DNA of 64,000 nucleotides from Thalassococcus arenae (GCF_019104745.1 NZ_JAHRWL010000001.1:1903001-1967000); one strand, 5' to 3'; positions 18,794-27,777 are shown, counted from the first letter of the stretch. Made by a program: numbers and translations. Notes: a model not told the origin generated them from the sequence alone.

Positions 18794-20299
18794 ATGACAT
18801 ATGCGAAACCATCCGCGGCCCGACGGTTTTCCGTGATCGACGGCGGCGCGCGCGGCCGCCCTGTCCGGGCCGCCCTGCCGCAACCGCCGGTGCCGGAATT
18901 CGGTCCTTCTGAACTGGCCGCCGAGATGGCCGAACTCTACGCGCTCGGGCTGCTGCGCGACGTGCCGTTCGACCGTCTCGACAATCCGCACCACCTCGTG
19001 CGGGTCGATGACATCACTTCTTTCACCCTTCACGAGATGCTGTGCGAATTGCGCAGCCTGCCCTTCCTCGACCGGCGGGCGACGCCGGACGCAGGCGGTG
19101 CACCGGTCTCCTCCCTGACCGGGCCGGGGGGTGACAGCGGCCATCGCCGGGCCCTGCGCTGGAACGGCGATGGCCAACTCACGTTGCGCACGGCCTTTCG
19201 CGGCGGCGTGGCCGGCATTCTCGGCGCGCCCCGCATGTCGTCTCTCTGGGCGATGGACAACGACAGGCGCAAGCCCTGCCCGATGGTCGAACGTCCGGCC
19301 GCGGATGCATCGATGTCGCGCTGGTTGAAATGGGTCGAGCACGAGACCGGTGCCGGGCTGTGCCTGCCCGGTCGGGTCGATGCGCGGCACTGCCTGCCGA
19401 AAACCCTGGGCGACCTTGCGCAGCACGTCCACAGCGCCCATCCGGCCCGCGTCTTCTTCAATGCCGCCCTTGCGCTGCTTGCCGAAGGCGCCGCGTTCGA
19501 CCTGGATCTTGGCGCCGAGAACGGCCTGGCCCGGGGGCGCTGGACCCCTTCGCGCCTGCTGGCCCTCATGGCCGATGCCGCCGACCGCGCGACCCGGATG
19601 GCCCTGTCCCGTGCCGGAAAGGCGGCACGCCTGTCCCGCCCGGGTGTCATCGCCGCGCGCATGACGGTGCTGCTCGGACGCGAGGACCTGCTGGCCAGCG
19701 GTACTCCGCCCGTGCTTGCCGCGGCGGCGCAGGAACTGTCCTGCCATGCGCCCAACCTCCTGTCCTGGGTGGCACGCAGCCAGTCTGGCCGATCGGCACC
19801 GCGGTTGTTCCGGGATACGGCTTTCCTGCCGGTCGACCTGACGCGGGCGCCGCTCAATCCGTGGGACGCCGCCGCGCATGGTGTGGTCGCAGGGGCCTTG
19901 GCGACCCTGGTCAAGGCGGTCTTCGACACCATGCGTCCAACGCATCTGCGCATGGTCGCGGCGAACGGTCCCAGCACCGACATCACGCAGGAAATCGATC
20001 GGCTGGCAGCGCAGATCGCGTTGGGCCGGTCTGCGTCGGCGGCCTATTTCGGCGCCGAAAGCCACCAGGATCTGCGACTGGGCGAAGCGATCGCCATGCA
20101 GGTGATGCGCGAGTCGTTCGAAGCCGACAACGAACAAGCCGGGTTGGCGTTCACGGATTTCGACGGCAAGGCGGTTCAACTCCTGGCCAGCGTGCGAACA
20201 TTCGATCGCGCGCATGTCCATTTGCGCCGCGACGGTGCAAGCGTCACCTGGCCCGCCGATGGCGAGACCCAGGCGCCGCACCTGACCGCGGTGCACTGA
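18794..20299 (+). CDS. Divergent vanadium-haloperoxidase-like protein, motifs eroded
   Basis: A 501-residue protein with the layout of bacterial vanadium haloperoxidases. It begins with AAEMAELYALGLLRDVPF, near the usual ALLRDVPF of that family. It then has ADRATRMALSRAGKAARLSRPG, at the place of the usual K..R.RPE motif, and WDAAAHGVVAGALATLVKAVF, at the place of the (S)GHA..GA..T.LKA motif. The Ser-Gly before the active-site His is missing, and the Pro-Glu is Pro-Gly, so catalytic activity is doubtful. This may be a degenerate or structural paralogue of the nearby PAP2 enzyme. The ATG at 18794 follows AGGGGG. Family assignment is by motif reading only. Confidence 0.55.
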   Translation: MTYAKPSAARRFSVIDGGARGRPVRAALPQPPVPEFGPSELAAEMAELYALGLLRDVPFDRLDNPHHLVRVDDITSFTLHEMLCELRSLPFLDRRATPDAGGAPVSSLTGPGGDSGHRRALRWNGDGQLTLRTAFRGGVAGILGAPRMSSLWAMDNDRRKPCPMVERPAADASMSRWLKWVEHETGAGLCLPGRVDARHCLPKTLGDLAQHVHSAHPARVFFNAALALLAEGAAFDLDLGAENGLARGRWTPSRLLALMADAADRATRMALSRAGKAARLSRPGVIAARMTVLLGREDLLASGTPPVLAAAAQELSCHAPNLLSWVARSQSGRSAPRLFRDTAFLPVDLTRAPLNPWDAAAHGVVAGALATLVKAVFDTMRPTHLRMVAANGPSTDITQEIDRLAAQIALGRSASAAYFGAESHQDLRLGEAIAMQVMRESFEADNEQAGLAFTDFDGKAVQLLASVRTFDRAHVHLRRDGASVTWPADGETQAPHLTAVH

Positions 20300-20371
20300 C
20301 CCGCTGCTTGACCCGGATCAAGGACGCGGCGCCGATCGCAGGGCAGGATCGTTCCGAAAGGAGGACCTGCC

Positions 20372-20773
20372 ATGCGCTTTTACCTTGCGGGCCTCGCGGT
20401 TTGCCTGGCCTTTCCCTTGGCCGCTCAAGACGCCGATATCGGGCGGGCGTTGTATCACACCCATTGCGCCACGTGCCACGGGACCGAGGGGCTGGGTGAC
20501 GGGCCGATGGCGCCGGTTCTGCTGATCCAGCCCAAGAACCTGACCGAGTTGCAGGCCGCCAATGGCGGTGAGTTTCCGCTGAAACGGGTGGTGTTGCGCA
20601 TCGATGGTCGTGACCCGCTGGTCAGCCACGGCTCGCCCATGCCGGTCTACGGAGATTTCTTTGAAGGCGTGTTCGACGTCCCGATGAAAGCGCCCGACGG
20701 CCAGCCGATCCTGACCTCGCGGCCGGTGGCCGACCTGGTCGCCTACCTGCGCGAGATCCAGCGGCTGGAATGA
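20372..20773 (+). CDS. c-type cytochrome, single haem
   Basis: A 133-residue exported protein with a signal peptide (cut near PLA-AQD) and one haem-binding motif CATCH near residue 34. A distal Met is possible in GSPMPVYGDFF. Length and fold fit a small class I periplasmic cytochrome c. Its partner oxidase or dehydrogenase is not in the window. It is followed with ATGA overlap by an L,D-transpeptidase gene. Confidence 0.85.
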   Translation: MRFYLAGLAVCLAFPLAAQDADIGRALYHTHCATCHGTEGLGDGPMAPVLLIQPKNLTELQAANGGEFPLKRVVLRIDGRDPLVSHGSPMPVYGDFFEGVFDVPMKAPDGQPILTSRPVADLVAYLREIQRLE

Positions 20774-21180
20774 TCCGCGCGCTGCTGATCCTGCTGGCCC
20801 TGGCCGCCCCGGCTTGGGCCGAGCGTGTGCGCGTCGTCGTCGACCTGTCGGATCAGGCCATGACGGTGATCGAGGATGGTGCGGCCGTGTATGTCTGGCC
20901 GGTGTCCACCGCGCGGCCCGGCAAATGCACGCCGGTGGGCACCTACACGCCCTACCTGCTCAAGCGGATGCACTACTCCACGCTATACGACAACGCACCG
21001 ATGCCTTGGTCGATCTTCTTCGCCGGAAACTACGCGATCCACGGCACGACGCAGGTCGACAAGCTGGGCACGCCGGCATCGGCCGGGTGTGTGCGGCTGG
21101 CACCGGAAAACGCCGAGATCCTGTTCAACATGGTGCGCGCGGCCGGGCTGTCGGAAACGCGGGTGCAGATCCAGCCCTAG
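20770..21180 (+). CDS. L,D-transpeptidase (YkuD domain)
   Basis: A 136-residue exported protein with a signal peptide (cut near AWA-ERV) and a YkuD catalytic domain. The active site shows as HGTTQVDKLGTPASAGCVRL, with His91 and the nucleophile Cys107. These enzymes make 3-3 peptidoglycan cross-links or attach proteins to the wall. The ATG overlaps the stop of the cytochrome gene by four bases. It converges with the next gene, sharing CTAG at the stops. The substrate partner is unknown. Confidence 0.88.
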   Translation: MIRALLILLALAAPAWAERVRVVVDLSDQAMTVIEDGAAVYVWPVSTARPGKCTPVGTYTPYLLKRMHYSTLYDNAPMPWSIFFAGNYAIHGTTQVDKLGTPASAGCVRLAPENAEILFNMVRAAGLSETRVQIQP

Positions 21181-21860
21181 CGGCAGATGTTTTCGACCTG
21201 CGCGCCGTCCCAGGGAAGGATCACGCGGGGCCGGTCGATCACCGCGTCCAGCCCGTCGACCGGCATTTCCTGCGCGATCAGGCGTCGCAGCCTGTCGGTG
21301 CGCGGCGCCTCGGGGTCCAGCAGCCGGCAGCAGACATACTCCTCGACGATCGAGCCCTGCTGTTCGTAACCGTAGTCCAGGAACCGCCCCGAGGTATCGG
21401 GATCGAACAGGTAGGGATCGTCGCTTGTGGCGTGCTCGCGCAGGGCTTTGAGCGGGTGGTATCCGGTGCGGGCGCGGTTCTGCCATTGCCAGACATGGGT
21501 CGCCTCGTGGGCGAACAGCATCGCGGCATAAAGGTTCACCGTATCGGGCCAGCCCGGCAGGTAGTCGGGCAGATAGAGGTCCTCGCGGAACAGCACGGTG
21601 TTGAACAGGACCGTGGCACCGGGCGAGACGGTGACCGTCTTGCCGCCCTGCGGCGGCCAGATCCGTTCCTGGCAGGTCAGGCGCGGGCGGGTCGGGATGC
21701 GGTAGGTATAGGCGCCCGCGAAATGCCCGTCGTTCAGCCGCATCCGCGCCGGGTTGACCTGGTCACCCTGCAAGGCGCGCAGATAGGCGGTTTCGTTCTC
21801 GGTCAGTGGACGGCCGCAGGCGGTCAGGAGGAGTAGGGCGAGGAGGAGGACAGCGCGCAT
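21177..21860 (-). CDS. Zincin-like lipoprotein
   Basis: A 227-residue lipoprotein: signal peptide with lipobox LLTAC (Cys about residue 15), then a domain with LFAHEATHVWQWQN, an HExxH motif of DUF4157-like or zincin folds. Downstream glutamates (YGYEQQGSIVEEY) could give the third metal ligand. It may be a small periplasmic peptidase or a structural relative. The start at 21860 places the lipobox correctly; an upstream ATG would add 18 residues before the signal. Confidence 0.65.
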   Translation of the reverse strand: MRAVLLLALLLLTACGRPLTENETAYLRALQGDQVNPARMRLNDGHFAGAYTYRIPTRPRLTCQERIWPPQGGKTVTVSPGATVLFNTVLFREDLYLPDYLPGWPDTVNLYAAMLFAHEATHVWQWQNRARTGYHPLKALREHATSDDPYLFDPDTSGRFLDYGYEQQGSIVEEYVCCRLLDPEAPRTDRLRRLIAQEMPVDGLDAVIDRPRVILPWDGAQVENICR

Positions 21861-22076
21861 GGGAGGAGCGTTGCCCAAGGCGATCCGTTCGGCAAGGGGG
21901 TGCAGTACACCCAAGCGATCATGGGTCGGGCGACCAGCCCGGCCCGCGCCCGACCCTCCCCCCGGGAGGGCGCATTGGCAGCAACGTGATACGTTCGCTT
22001 GCTTTGCGAGTTTTTGTCGAAAACAGAGGTTGGGCGCGCAAGATGTCGTTTCTTTTCCAGATTGCTTGGTATCGTC

Positions 22077-24044
22077 TCAGACATCCAGCTCTTCGACAAA
22101 CCGCGCATTCTCCTGGATGTACTGGAACCGCAATTCGGGCTTCTTGCCCATCAGCCGTTCCACCAGGTCGCCGGTCTCGCCTGGTTCGTCCTCGTCGATC
22201 GTGACCCGGATCAGCGTGCGCGTCTTCGGGTCCATCGTGGTTTCCTTGAGGTCCTTGGCGTCCATCTCGCCCAGGCCCTTGAAGCGTTGCACGTCTATCT
22301 TGCCCTTGCCGCCCAGCCCTTGCGCCAGCATCTGTTCCTTGGCGGCGTCGTCGGCGACATAGACGCGCCTGGCCCCCTGGGTCAGGCGGTAGAGTGGCGG
22401 GCAAGCAAGGTAGAGGTGCCCCTGGTCGATCAGCGGCCGCATCTGGGTGAAGAAGAAGGTCATCAAAAGCGCGGCGATATGGGCGCCGTCGACATCGGCG
22501 TCGGTCATGATGATGACCTTGTCATAGCGCAGGTCGTCGACGTTGAACCGGGTGCCCAGGCCCACACCAAGTGCCTCGCAAAGGTCGCTGATCTCGGCGT
22601 TCGTGCCCAGCTTGGACGAGGCCGCGCCGAGCACGTTCAGGATCTTGCCCTTGAGCGGCAACAGCGCCTGCGTCTCGCGGTTGCGCGCACCCTTGGCCGA
22701 GCCGCCCGCGCTGTCGCCCTCGACGATGAAGATCTCGGTCCCCTCGCGGGACTTGGCCGTGCAATCGGTCAACTTGCCGGGCAGGCGCAGTTTTTTCGTC
22801 GCCGACTTGCGCTGCGTTTCCTTTTCCTGCCGGCGCTTCAGCCGTTCCTCGGCCCGCAGTACCAGAAAGTCGAGGATCGCGCCGGCCGCCTTGGTGTCGG
22901 CGGCCAGCCAGTTGTCGAAATGGTCGCGCACCGCGCCTTCGACCATGCGCTGCGCTTCGGTGGTGGCCAGCCTGTCCTTGGTCTGGCCGACGAATTCCGG
23001 TTCGCGGATGAAGCACGACACAAGCGCGCAACCGCCGGTGATCAGGTCGTCGCGGGTGATCTGGCCGGCCTTGCGGTTGCCGACCAGTTCGCCATAGGCG
23101 CGGATGCCTTTCAGGATCGCGGCCCAGAACCCGGCCTCGTGGGTGCCGCCCTCGGGGGTGGGGACGGTGTTGCAGTAGGACTGGATGAAGCCGTCGCGCG
23201 AGGGCGTCCAGTTGATCGCCCATTCCACCTTGCCCGCGGCGTCGAATTTTTCCTTGAAATCAACGGTCCCCGCGAAAGGCCGATCGGCATAGGTGGCCGC
23301 CTTGCCTAGCGTTTCGGTCAGGTAGTCCGACAGTCCGCCCGGGAAATGGAACACCGCTTCGGTGGGCGTTTCGCCATCGTCGATGGCCGAGCGCCACCTG
23401 ATCTCGACCCCGCTGAACAGGTAGGCCTTGGAGCGGACCATCTTGAACAGCCGGGCCGGTTTGAACTTGTGATGACCGAAGATCTCGGGGTCGGCGTGGA
23501 ACGTCACGGTGGTGCCGCGGCGGTTCGGGGCGGCGCCGATTTTTTCAACGCCACCAAGGGGATAGCCCCGGGAAAACCGCTGTTCGTACAGCTCCTTGTT
23601 GCGCGCCACCTGTACGACCAGCGAATCGCTGAGCGCGTTGACCACGGACGCGCCGACGCCGTGGAGGCCGCCGGAGGTTTCGTAGGCCTTGCCGGAGAAC
23701 TTGCCGCCGGCGTGCAGTGTGCACAGGATGACCTCGAGCGCCGACTTGTCGGGAAATTTCGGATGCGGGTCGATGGGGATGCCGCGGCCGTTGTCGCGGA
23801 CCGTCAGGGCGTGGTCGGCATGCAGTTCCACCTCGATCCGGTTGGCATGGCCCGCCACTGCCTCGTCCATCGAGTTGTCCAGGATTTCGGCGCACATATG
23901 GTGGAGCGCGCGTTCGTCGGTACCACCGATATACATGCCGGGGCGTTTGCGGACGGGCTCCAACCCTTCGAGAACCTCGATGGAATGGGCGTCGTAGTCG
24001 GATTGGGTCGCGGCGAGAAGATCGTCGGCCATACTGCTGCTCAT
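22077..24044 (-). CDS. parE: DNA topoisomerase IV subunit B (ParE)
   Basis: A 655-residue type IIA ATPase subunit. GHKL motifs are seen as ILDNSMDEA and RDNGRGIPIDPHP, then GGLHGVGASVVNALS and the QTKDRL loop. The Toprim EGDSA is in FIVEGDSAGGSAK, followed by MTDADVDGAHI and the C-terminal RFKGLGEM. The shorter length than GyrB and the QTKDRL form fit ParE, which decatenates chromosomes with ParC. The start at 24044 (MSSSMADDLL) or four codons later are both possible; Shine-Dalgarno pairing is weak for both. Confidence 0.93.
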   Translation of the reverse strand: MSSSMADDLLAATQSDYDAHSIEVLEGLEPVRKRPGMYIGGTDERALHHMCAEILDNSMDEAVAGHANRIEVELHADHALTVRDNGRGIPIDPHPKFPDKSALEVILCTLHAGGKFSGKAYETSGGLHGVGASVVNALSDSLVVQVARNKELYEQRFSRGYPLGGVEKIGAAPNRRGTTVTFHADPEIFGHHKFKPARLFKMVRSKAYLFSGVEIRWRSAIDDGETPTEAVFHFPGGLSDYLTETLGKAATYADRPFAGTVDFKEKFDAAGKVEWAINWTPSRDGFIQSYCNTVPTPEGGTHEAGFWAAILKGIRAYGELVGNRKAGQITRDDLITGGCALVSCFIREPEFVGQTKDRLATTEAQRMVEGAVRDHFDNWLAADTKAAGAILDFLVLRAEERLKRRQEKETQRKSATKKLRLPGKLTDCTAKSREGTEIFIVEGDSAGGSAKGARNRETQALLPLKGKILNVLGAASSKLGTNAEISDLCEALGVGLGTRFNVDDLRYDKVIIMTDADVDGAHIAALLMTFFFTQMRPLIDQGHLYLACPPLYRLTQGARRVYVADDAAKEQMLAQGLGGKGKIDVQRFKGLGEMDAKDLKETTMDPKTRTLIRVTIDEDEPGETGDLVERLMGKKPELRFQYIQENARFVEELDV

Positions 24045-24392
24045 GCTGTTCTTGCTTGGCGCGCAGTATGGCAGAGCGCCGCCGCGGGGGAAAGCGCCCA
24101 TCCCGGTTTCGCGCGGTCAACGCGGCGCGCGTTGCCGGTAACGGACCGCGCGGTAACCGACTGGAAAGTGCAATCCGTCCGGTTTTCGCCGAATTCGGGA
24201 CGGATCGGTGGGGCGGCGCAGCCGGCCCGTCAGGCCGCGATCCGGGCAATCCGTCCTGTTTCGCCCGATTTCGGGACGGATTGCCGACCAGCGGGGGCGC
24301 GGCATGCCCGGCGCACAGGAAATGTGGTTAACGGCACGGGTTTTCCATCCCCGCGAGAGCGGCCCGGCCCGCGTGGGGCCGGGCCGGGCCGG
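24045..24392. other. 348-bp intergenic region with two copies of a hairpin element
   Basis: No gene is supported. It contains two near-identical 38-40 bp inverted-repeat elements (24171-24206 and 24247-24284) and a GC-rich stem-loop (about 24358-24390) just after the beta-barrel gene that could end its transcript, although no T-run follows. The parE promoter should also lie here but was not identified with confidence. Confidence 0.5.
24171..24284. repeat. Duplicated hairpin element upstream of parE
   Basis: Copy one runs 24171-24206 and copy two 24247-24284. Both start CAATCCGTCC, pass through a TTTCG or TTTTCG loop region with CGAATTCG/CCGATTTCGG, and end GGGACGGAT. In copy two the outer arms CAATCCGTCC/GGACGGATTG are perfectly complementary. 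Copy one has a mismatch at the end. Spacing of the two copies is about 76 bp. Confidence 0.7.
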
Positions 24393-24992
24393 TCAGAACC
24401 GGTAGTTGAGCGAGACGTTGACGGTGGTCGCCTCGGCATCGAGATCGTCGATGTCGAAATCCTTGAACTCGTGATACAGCACCTCGACCCCGGCGGTCAG
24501 GTTGTCGGTGACAAAACCCTCGTAACCCAGGCCGGCGAAATAGCCGTCGGAATCGCCGGGATCGACCGCGTCGTCATCGGTCATCGCGCGGGCCCAGCCG
24601 CCGGTGGCATAGATCCAGTTGCGGCCCAGGTCATAGCCGCCGCGGATACCGGCGCGGGCCACCGCGTTCAGCGTGGCGGCACCGTCCAGATCGATATCGG
24701 CGAAGTCGTATTGCAACCCGCCGCCGAGGATCCAGTCGCCGAAATCGTAATCGTAATAGGCGCGCAGACCGTACAGCGCGCCGTCGCCCGACAGGTCGGC
24801 CGCGCCATCGGTGGTGACGTCGCCATAGCCGAGCTGGAGGCCGATGGACGGACCGGTCCAGTCGACGCCGGGCGCCACGACGGGCACCGGGGCCATGGGC
24901 ACGGGTTCGGGGGCGGGCTCGATCGGGTTGCCCGCATAGGCCGGCGCAGCCAGAAGCGCGGCGGCGGCAAGGGTCAGTTTCGGTGCAGACAT
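24393..24992 (-). CDS. Outer-membrane beta-barrel protein
   Basis: A 199-residue exported protein: signal peptide (cut near AYA-GNP), a short Pro/Glu linker (PEPVPMAPVPVV), then alternating strands typical of an eight-strand OmpA/Omp25-like barrel (GPSIGLQLGYGDV, YDYDFGDWILGGGLQY, LGRNWIYATGGWA). It ends in Phe (VSLNYRF), the signal recognised by the Bam complex. Size and pattern fit Rhodobacterales porin-family opacity-type proteins. The role (adhesion, permeability) cannot be told. Confidence 0.85.
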   Translation of the reverse strand: MSAPKLTLAAAALLAAPAYAGNPIEPAPEPVPMAPVPVVAPGVDWTGPSIGLQLGYGDVTTDGAADLSGDGALYGLRAYYDYDFGDWILGGGLQYDFADIDLDGAATLNAVARAGIRGGYDLGRNWIYATGGWARAMTDDDAVDPGDSDGYFAGLGYEGFVTDNLTAGVEVLYHEFKDFDIDDLDAEATTVNVSLNYRF

Positions 24993-25219
24993 GGGTCTTG
25001 CTCCTGTTCCGTTGGTGTTGCGCGGCGCGGGAGGTGGCGCCGCATGGCAGAGGAATGGGGATTGCCGGGGCGCACGTCACCCCGTGCGGCGATCACGAAA
25101 CCGCGCGTTAAGGGTGTGTGGCAAAGGTTTGCCGTCGTGTTGCGCGTGTTTCGGCGGGATGGCGCGGGTTTTGCCGGGTGCGGTGGCGGGGAGCGGGTTT
25201 TGGCCGATGCGGGAGGGGG

Positions 25220-25290
25220 GTAGGGCGGGGTTCACCCCGCCATCGCGTGTGGGGTCGGGTCGAGGTGCGGCGGGGTGAACCCCGCCCTAC
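25220..25290. repeat. 22-bp perfect inverted repeat
   Basis: The left arm at 25220-25241 (starts GTAGGGCGGGG) and the right arm at 25269-25290 (ends CCCCGCCCTAC) are exact reverse complements, with a 27-bp spacer. Each arm is itself partly palindromic (GGCGGGG-TTCA-CCCCGCC). This is the form of REP-like dispersed palindromes. Confidence 0.85.
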
Positions 25291-25306
25291 AGGGTGCGCC
25301 CGGGTT

Positions 25307-25329
25307 GGTGGGTTGGTAACCCACCCTAC
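25307..25329. repeat. REP-like palindrome
   Basis: GGTGGGTT-GGTA-ACCCACC with a CCTAC end lies 16 bp from the inverted repeat above and shares its CCTAC border. It looks like a related dispersed palindromic element with a different arm sequence. Confidence 0.6.
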
Positions 25330-25573
25330 GCGTTGGGCCCTTGCGCGGAATCAAGGCCCGCAGGGCCGCCGCGCCATCGCGTCGCCATTGTCGCTCGGAT
25401 CAATGGCGCAACAATGGCGACCGCCCCCCGGCACGGCGATTCGGTGGGGCTGGGCGCGTCGAACGAGGTTTCGCGGGGCGTTGGGCTAAAGCGCGGCTGG
25501 TCGACCGTCGGATCGCCGCACCGCGGCCCGGCGATGGCGTGGCTTGGAAAGACGGTGGGCTATGAAAAGGAGT

Positions 25574-26875
25574 TCACTTTTTTTGGGCATCTCTTTTCAA
25601 CCGGTCAATGTACTCTTTTACTTTCCAGCCCTTAGGAACAACTTCGACGGTCCGTCGTCGTTTGTCCGCCTCGTCTTGCGTGCTAACTAAGAGGCCAGCT
25701 GTTTCGAGCGCAAGGATTTGTGGCCTCAGAGCCTGCATTTTGTCGTATCCGAAATCAGCAAACTCGCTGGGTGAAAACGATTCTTTCTCGCATGCTGTTT
25801 CGAAAATCTGAAGCGCTCTTTTCCCAAGGTATTCTTGGCTGGTTGAAAACGCATCCTCGATCTGCTGGTCAAGCCAGTCATCAAATGTGTTTTCCGTGAT
25901 AGAAATTCCGTCATCTTGCATGTCAGAAACGTGCATGCAATAAGTATCGCACTCGCTTAAGACTGCTCTCAGATTTCCTCGCAGCAGCGAAAAAAGTCGG
26001 ACGAACTCTGACTGCTTCAATGGTAGCTCAGCATCATTGCTTGTTCTAAAATACTGTATTCTCTTTTCGAATATCTCACTTGCGCTTCTACTATCTAGGT
26101 CTGAAATCTTTATCGGTTTCTGCAGGTAACCGGCCATGCGAGGTGAAGAAGCAACTCCCTGAATGATGCCTAAAGCGCCGCACAAAACCCACCGAACACC
26201 TGGAAGCGAAAGCACTTCATCGCGTAGGGACTCGATTTGCTCTCGGGCGGCCTTGGACGTCTGCAAAAGTTCCAAGTTATCAATAATGCATACCACGCCA
26301 CCTTCATTGGGGCTTGGAAACAGAAGCATTAACCAATCTCGAACTGCCTTTTCGAGGCCGCTTTTAGAGAATCCGTCAGTGTTCGTTGAGCTACTTCCGA
26401 AGTTCAGGCCGCCAATAGGCGAGCTAAATCCCGCAGCCCTTTGGTCAATACTGTTCAACCAACGATTCAGAGCTGGGTTGGTTGGAGATTTCGAGTAGCC
26501 CTTTGGAATTGGGAGGGTATTTTTCGATTCAATAAGAGTCTGCCCAATCTCGGTTAACACTTCAAATTTGAATTCGTCTGCAGATTTTTGAGAGGAGAGT
26601 TGAAATACTTTTCTGCATGGTATGAACAGAGGCCCACTTCCGTTTTTAATTTGCTCGGACGCAGCGTCGAAAACGGACACATTAATAACGCTGGTTTTTC
26701 CAACTCCGTTTAGGCCTTCAACGGTAACATATTTATTTGAACTGACTAAGCCTTTCACAATCTTTCTGGCAGCTTGGCTTCTTCCGACCATTAAGCTCGA
26801 CCCTTTGCGGTTCGCAGGAAGCGGCAACGTCTCAAACGGATTAGACTTGAAGCCCCAAGACTCGTAAATGTTCAT
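25574..26875 (-). CDS. AT-rich orphan AAA-type ATPase
   Basis: A 433-residue P-loop ATPase, clearly richer in A/T and with different codon use from all neighbours. The start ([17 protein letters not shown]) resembles ExeA/ORC-like AAA ATPases. Walker A is [10 protein letters not shown] (residues 54-61), Walker [12 protein letters not shown] (D199). A sensor-like segment [10 protein letters not shown] and a C-terminal winged-helix-like region follow ([18 protein letters not shown], then [14 protein letters not shown]). Its ATG overlaps the thyX stop (ATGA at 26872-26875), so it is translationally coupled to thyX. It was probably gained by transfer. Function unknown; phage defence or replication control are guesses. 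Confidence 0.8.
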   Translation of the reverse strand: MNIYESWGFKSNPFETLPLPANRKGSSLMVGRSQAARKIVKGLVSSNKYVTVEGLNGVGKTSVINVSVFDAASEQIKNGSGPLFIPCRKVFQLSSQKSADEFKFEVLTEIGQTLIESKNTLPIPKGYSKSPTNPALNRWLNSIDQRAAGFSSPIGGLNFGSSSTNTDGFSKSGLEKAVRDWLMLLFPSPNEGGVVCIIDNLELLQTSKAAREQIESLRDEVLSLPGVRWVLCGALGIIQGVASSPRMAGYLQKPIKISDLDSRSASEIFEKRIQYFRTSNDAELPLKQSEFVRLFSLLRGNLRAVLSECDTYCMHVSDMQDDGISITENTFDDWLDQQIEDAFSTSQEYLGKRALQIFETACEKESFSPSEFADFGYDKMQALRPQILALETAGLLVSTQDEADKRRRTVEVVPKGWKVKEYIDRLKRDAQKK

Positions 26876-27777
26876 GCGAACAACCCCTCAAACTCCCGCC
26901 ATTCGCCCTTGGACATGCCCGATGTCTCCTGGGTGACTTTCTCACCCTTGACCATCCGGCGAATGCAATCAAGGGCTGTGGCGCTCAAGGTGGCGCCGCC
27001 CATGCGGTAGTCCTCGAAGGCGCGATAGGCAAACGGCACCCAGTCGGCGACCAGTTTGCAGATCTCCTCGGCATAGACGCGGATCTCGTATTGGGCGTGG
27101 GCGTCGGCGCGCAGCCGCAGGAAATGCAGCAGGTTGTGCAGGTCGACCTTCCAATACCACTGGGTATAGATATTGGCGGGCAGGTTCATGCGGGCCAATT
27201 CGCGGGCGAGGCCCTGCTGGCCGACATCCGAGATCATCTCTTCGTAATGGTCGTAACAGCGCATCGCGTCCTCGGTGAGGTATTTCAGCACGCGCTGCGC
27301 CTCGTCGCCTTCCAGCGCCTTGCCGCGGCCCTGGTTGTTGACCTCGGATTGCGCGGCCAGCGCATCCGGCGCGGGGATGTAGAATTCGCGGTCCAGGATC
27401 GAATAGCGGGCGGAGTATTCGTTGACGTTGGCGGTGCGGTGGCGGATCCACTGGCGGGCGACGAAGACCGGCAGTTTGACGTGCAGCTTGATCTCGCACA
27501 TCTCGAACGGGGTCGAGTGCCAGTGGCGCATGAGATAGCGGATCAGGCCTTCGTCATTCGACACCGACTTGGTGCCCTTGCCATAGGAGACGCGGGCGGC
27601 CTGGCAGATCGCGGCGTCGTCGCCCATGTAGTCGATGACGCGGACGAAGCCGTGGTCGAGCACGGGGTGGGCGGTGTAGAGATGTTTCTCCATCCCCGGC
27701 GCGGTGGCGCGCAGGGTCTGGCTGGGGGCGCTGCGCTGCGCGTCGATCTCGGCCTGCTGTTCGGGCGACAGGGGCAT
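26872..27777 (-). CDS. thyX: Flavin-dependent thymidylate synthase ThyX
   Basis: A 301-residue ThyX with the family motif [14 protein letters not shown] (RHRTxxxNExSxRY) that binds dUMP and FAD. N-terminal [24 protein letters not shown] and C-terminal residues fit the alphaproteobacterial form. It makes dTMP from dUMP using methylene-THF and NAD(P)H, replacing ThyA. The ATG at 27777 ([15 protein letters not shown]) is chosen over a long upstream frame because the extension is antisense to the lipoprotein gene. The stop overlaps the start of the orphan ATPase. Confidence 0.95.
   Translation of the reverse strand: MPLSPEQQAEIDAQRSAPSQTLRATAPGMEKHLYTAHPVLDHGFVRVIDYMGDDAAICQAARVSYGKGTKSVSNDEGLIRYLMRHWHSTPFEMCEIKLHVKLPVFVARQWIRHRTANVNEYSARYSILDREFYIPAPDALAAQSEVNNQGRGKALEGDEAQRVLKYLTEDAMRCYDHYEEMISDVGQQGLARELARMNLPANIYTQWYWKVDLHNLLHFLRLRADAHAQYEIRVYAEEICKLVADWVPFAYRAFEDYRMGGATLSATALDCIRRMVKGEKVTQETSGMSKGEWREFEGLFA

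Larger units (their letters stand above)
24993..25573. other. 581-bp region with palindromic repeats, no gene
   Basis: Open frames here are short, biased and unsupported. The region carries a perfect 22-bp inverted repeat (25220-25290), a further palindromic element (25307-25329), and GC-rich low-complexity text. Composition changes sharply to AT-rich at about 25570 where the orphan ATPase gene begins (its 3' end). This boundary may mark the edge of an acquired segment. Confidence 0.5.

Noticed and set aside
23346-25223. 625-codon frame antisense to parE and the beta-barrel gene
   Set aside because: No family pattern; both opposite genes are well supported.
24993-25573. Short plus-strand ORFs in the repeat region
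   Set aside because: No ribosome site, biased residues, and they run through the palindromes.
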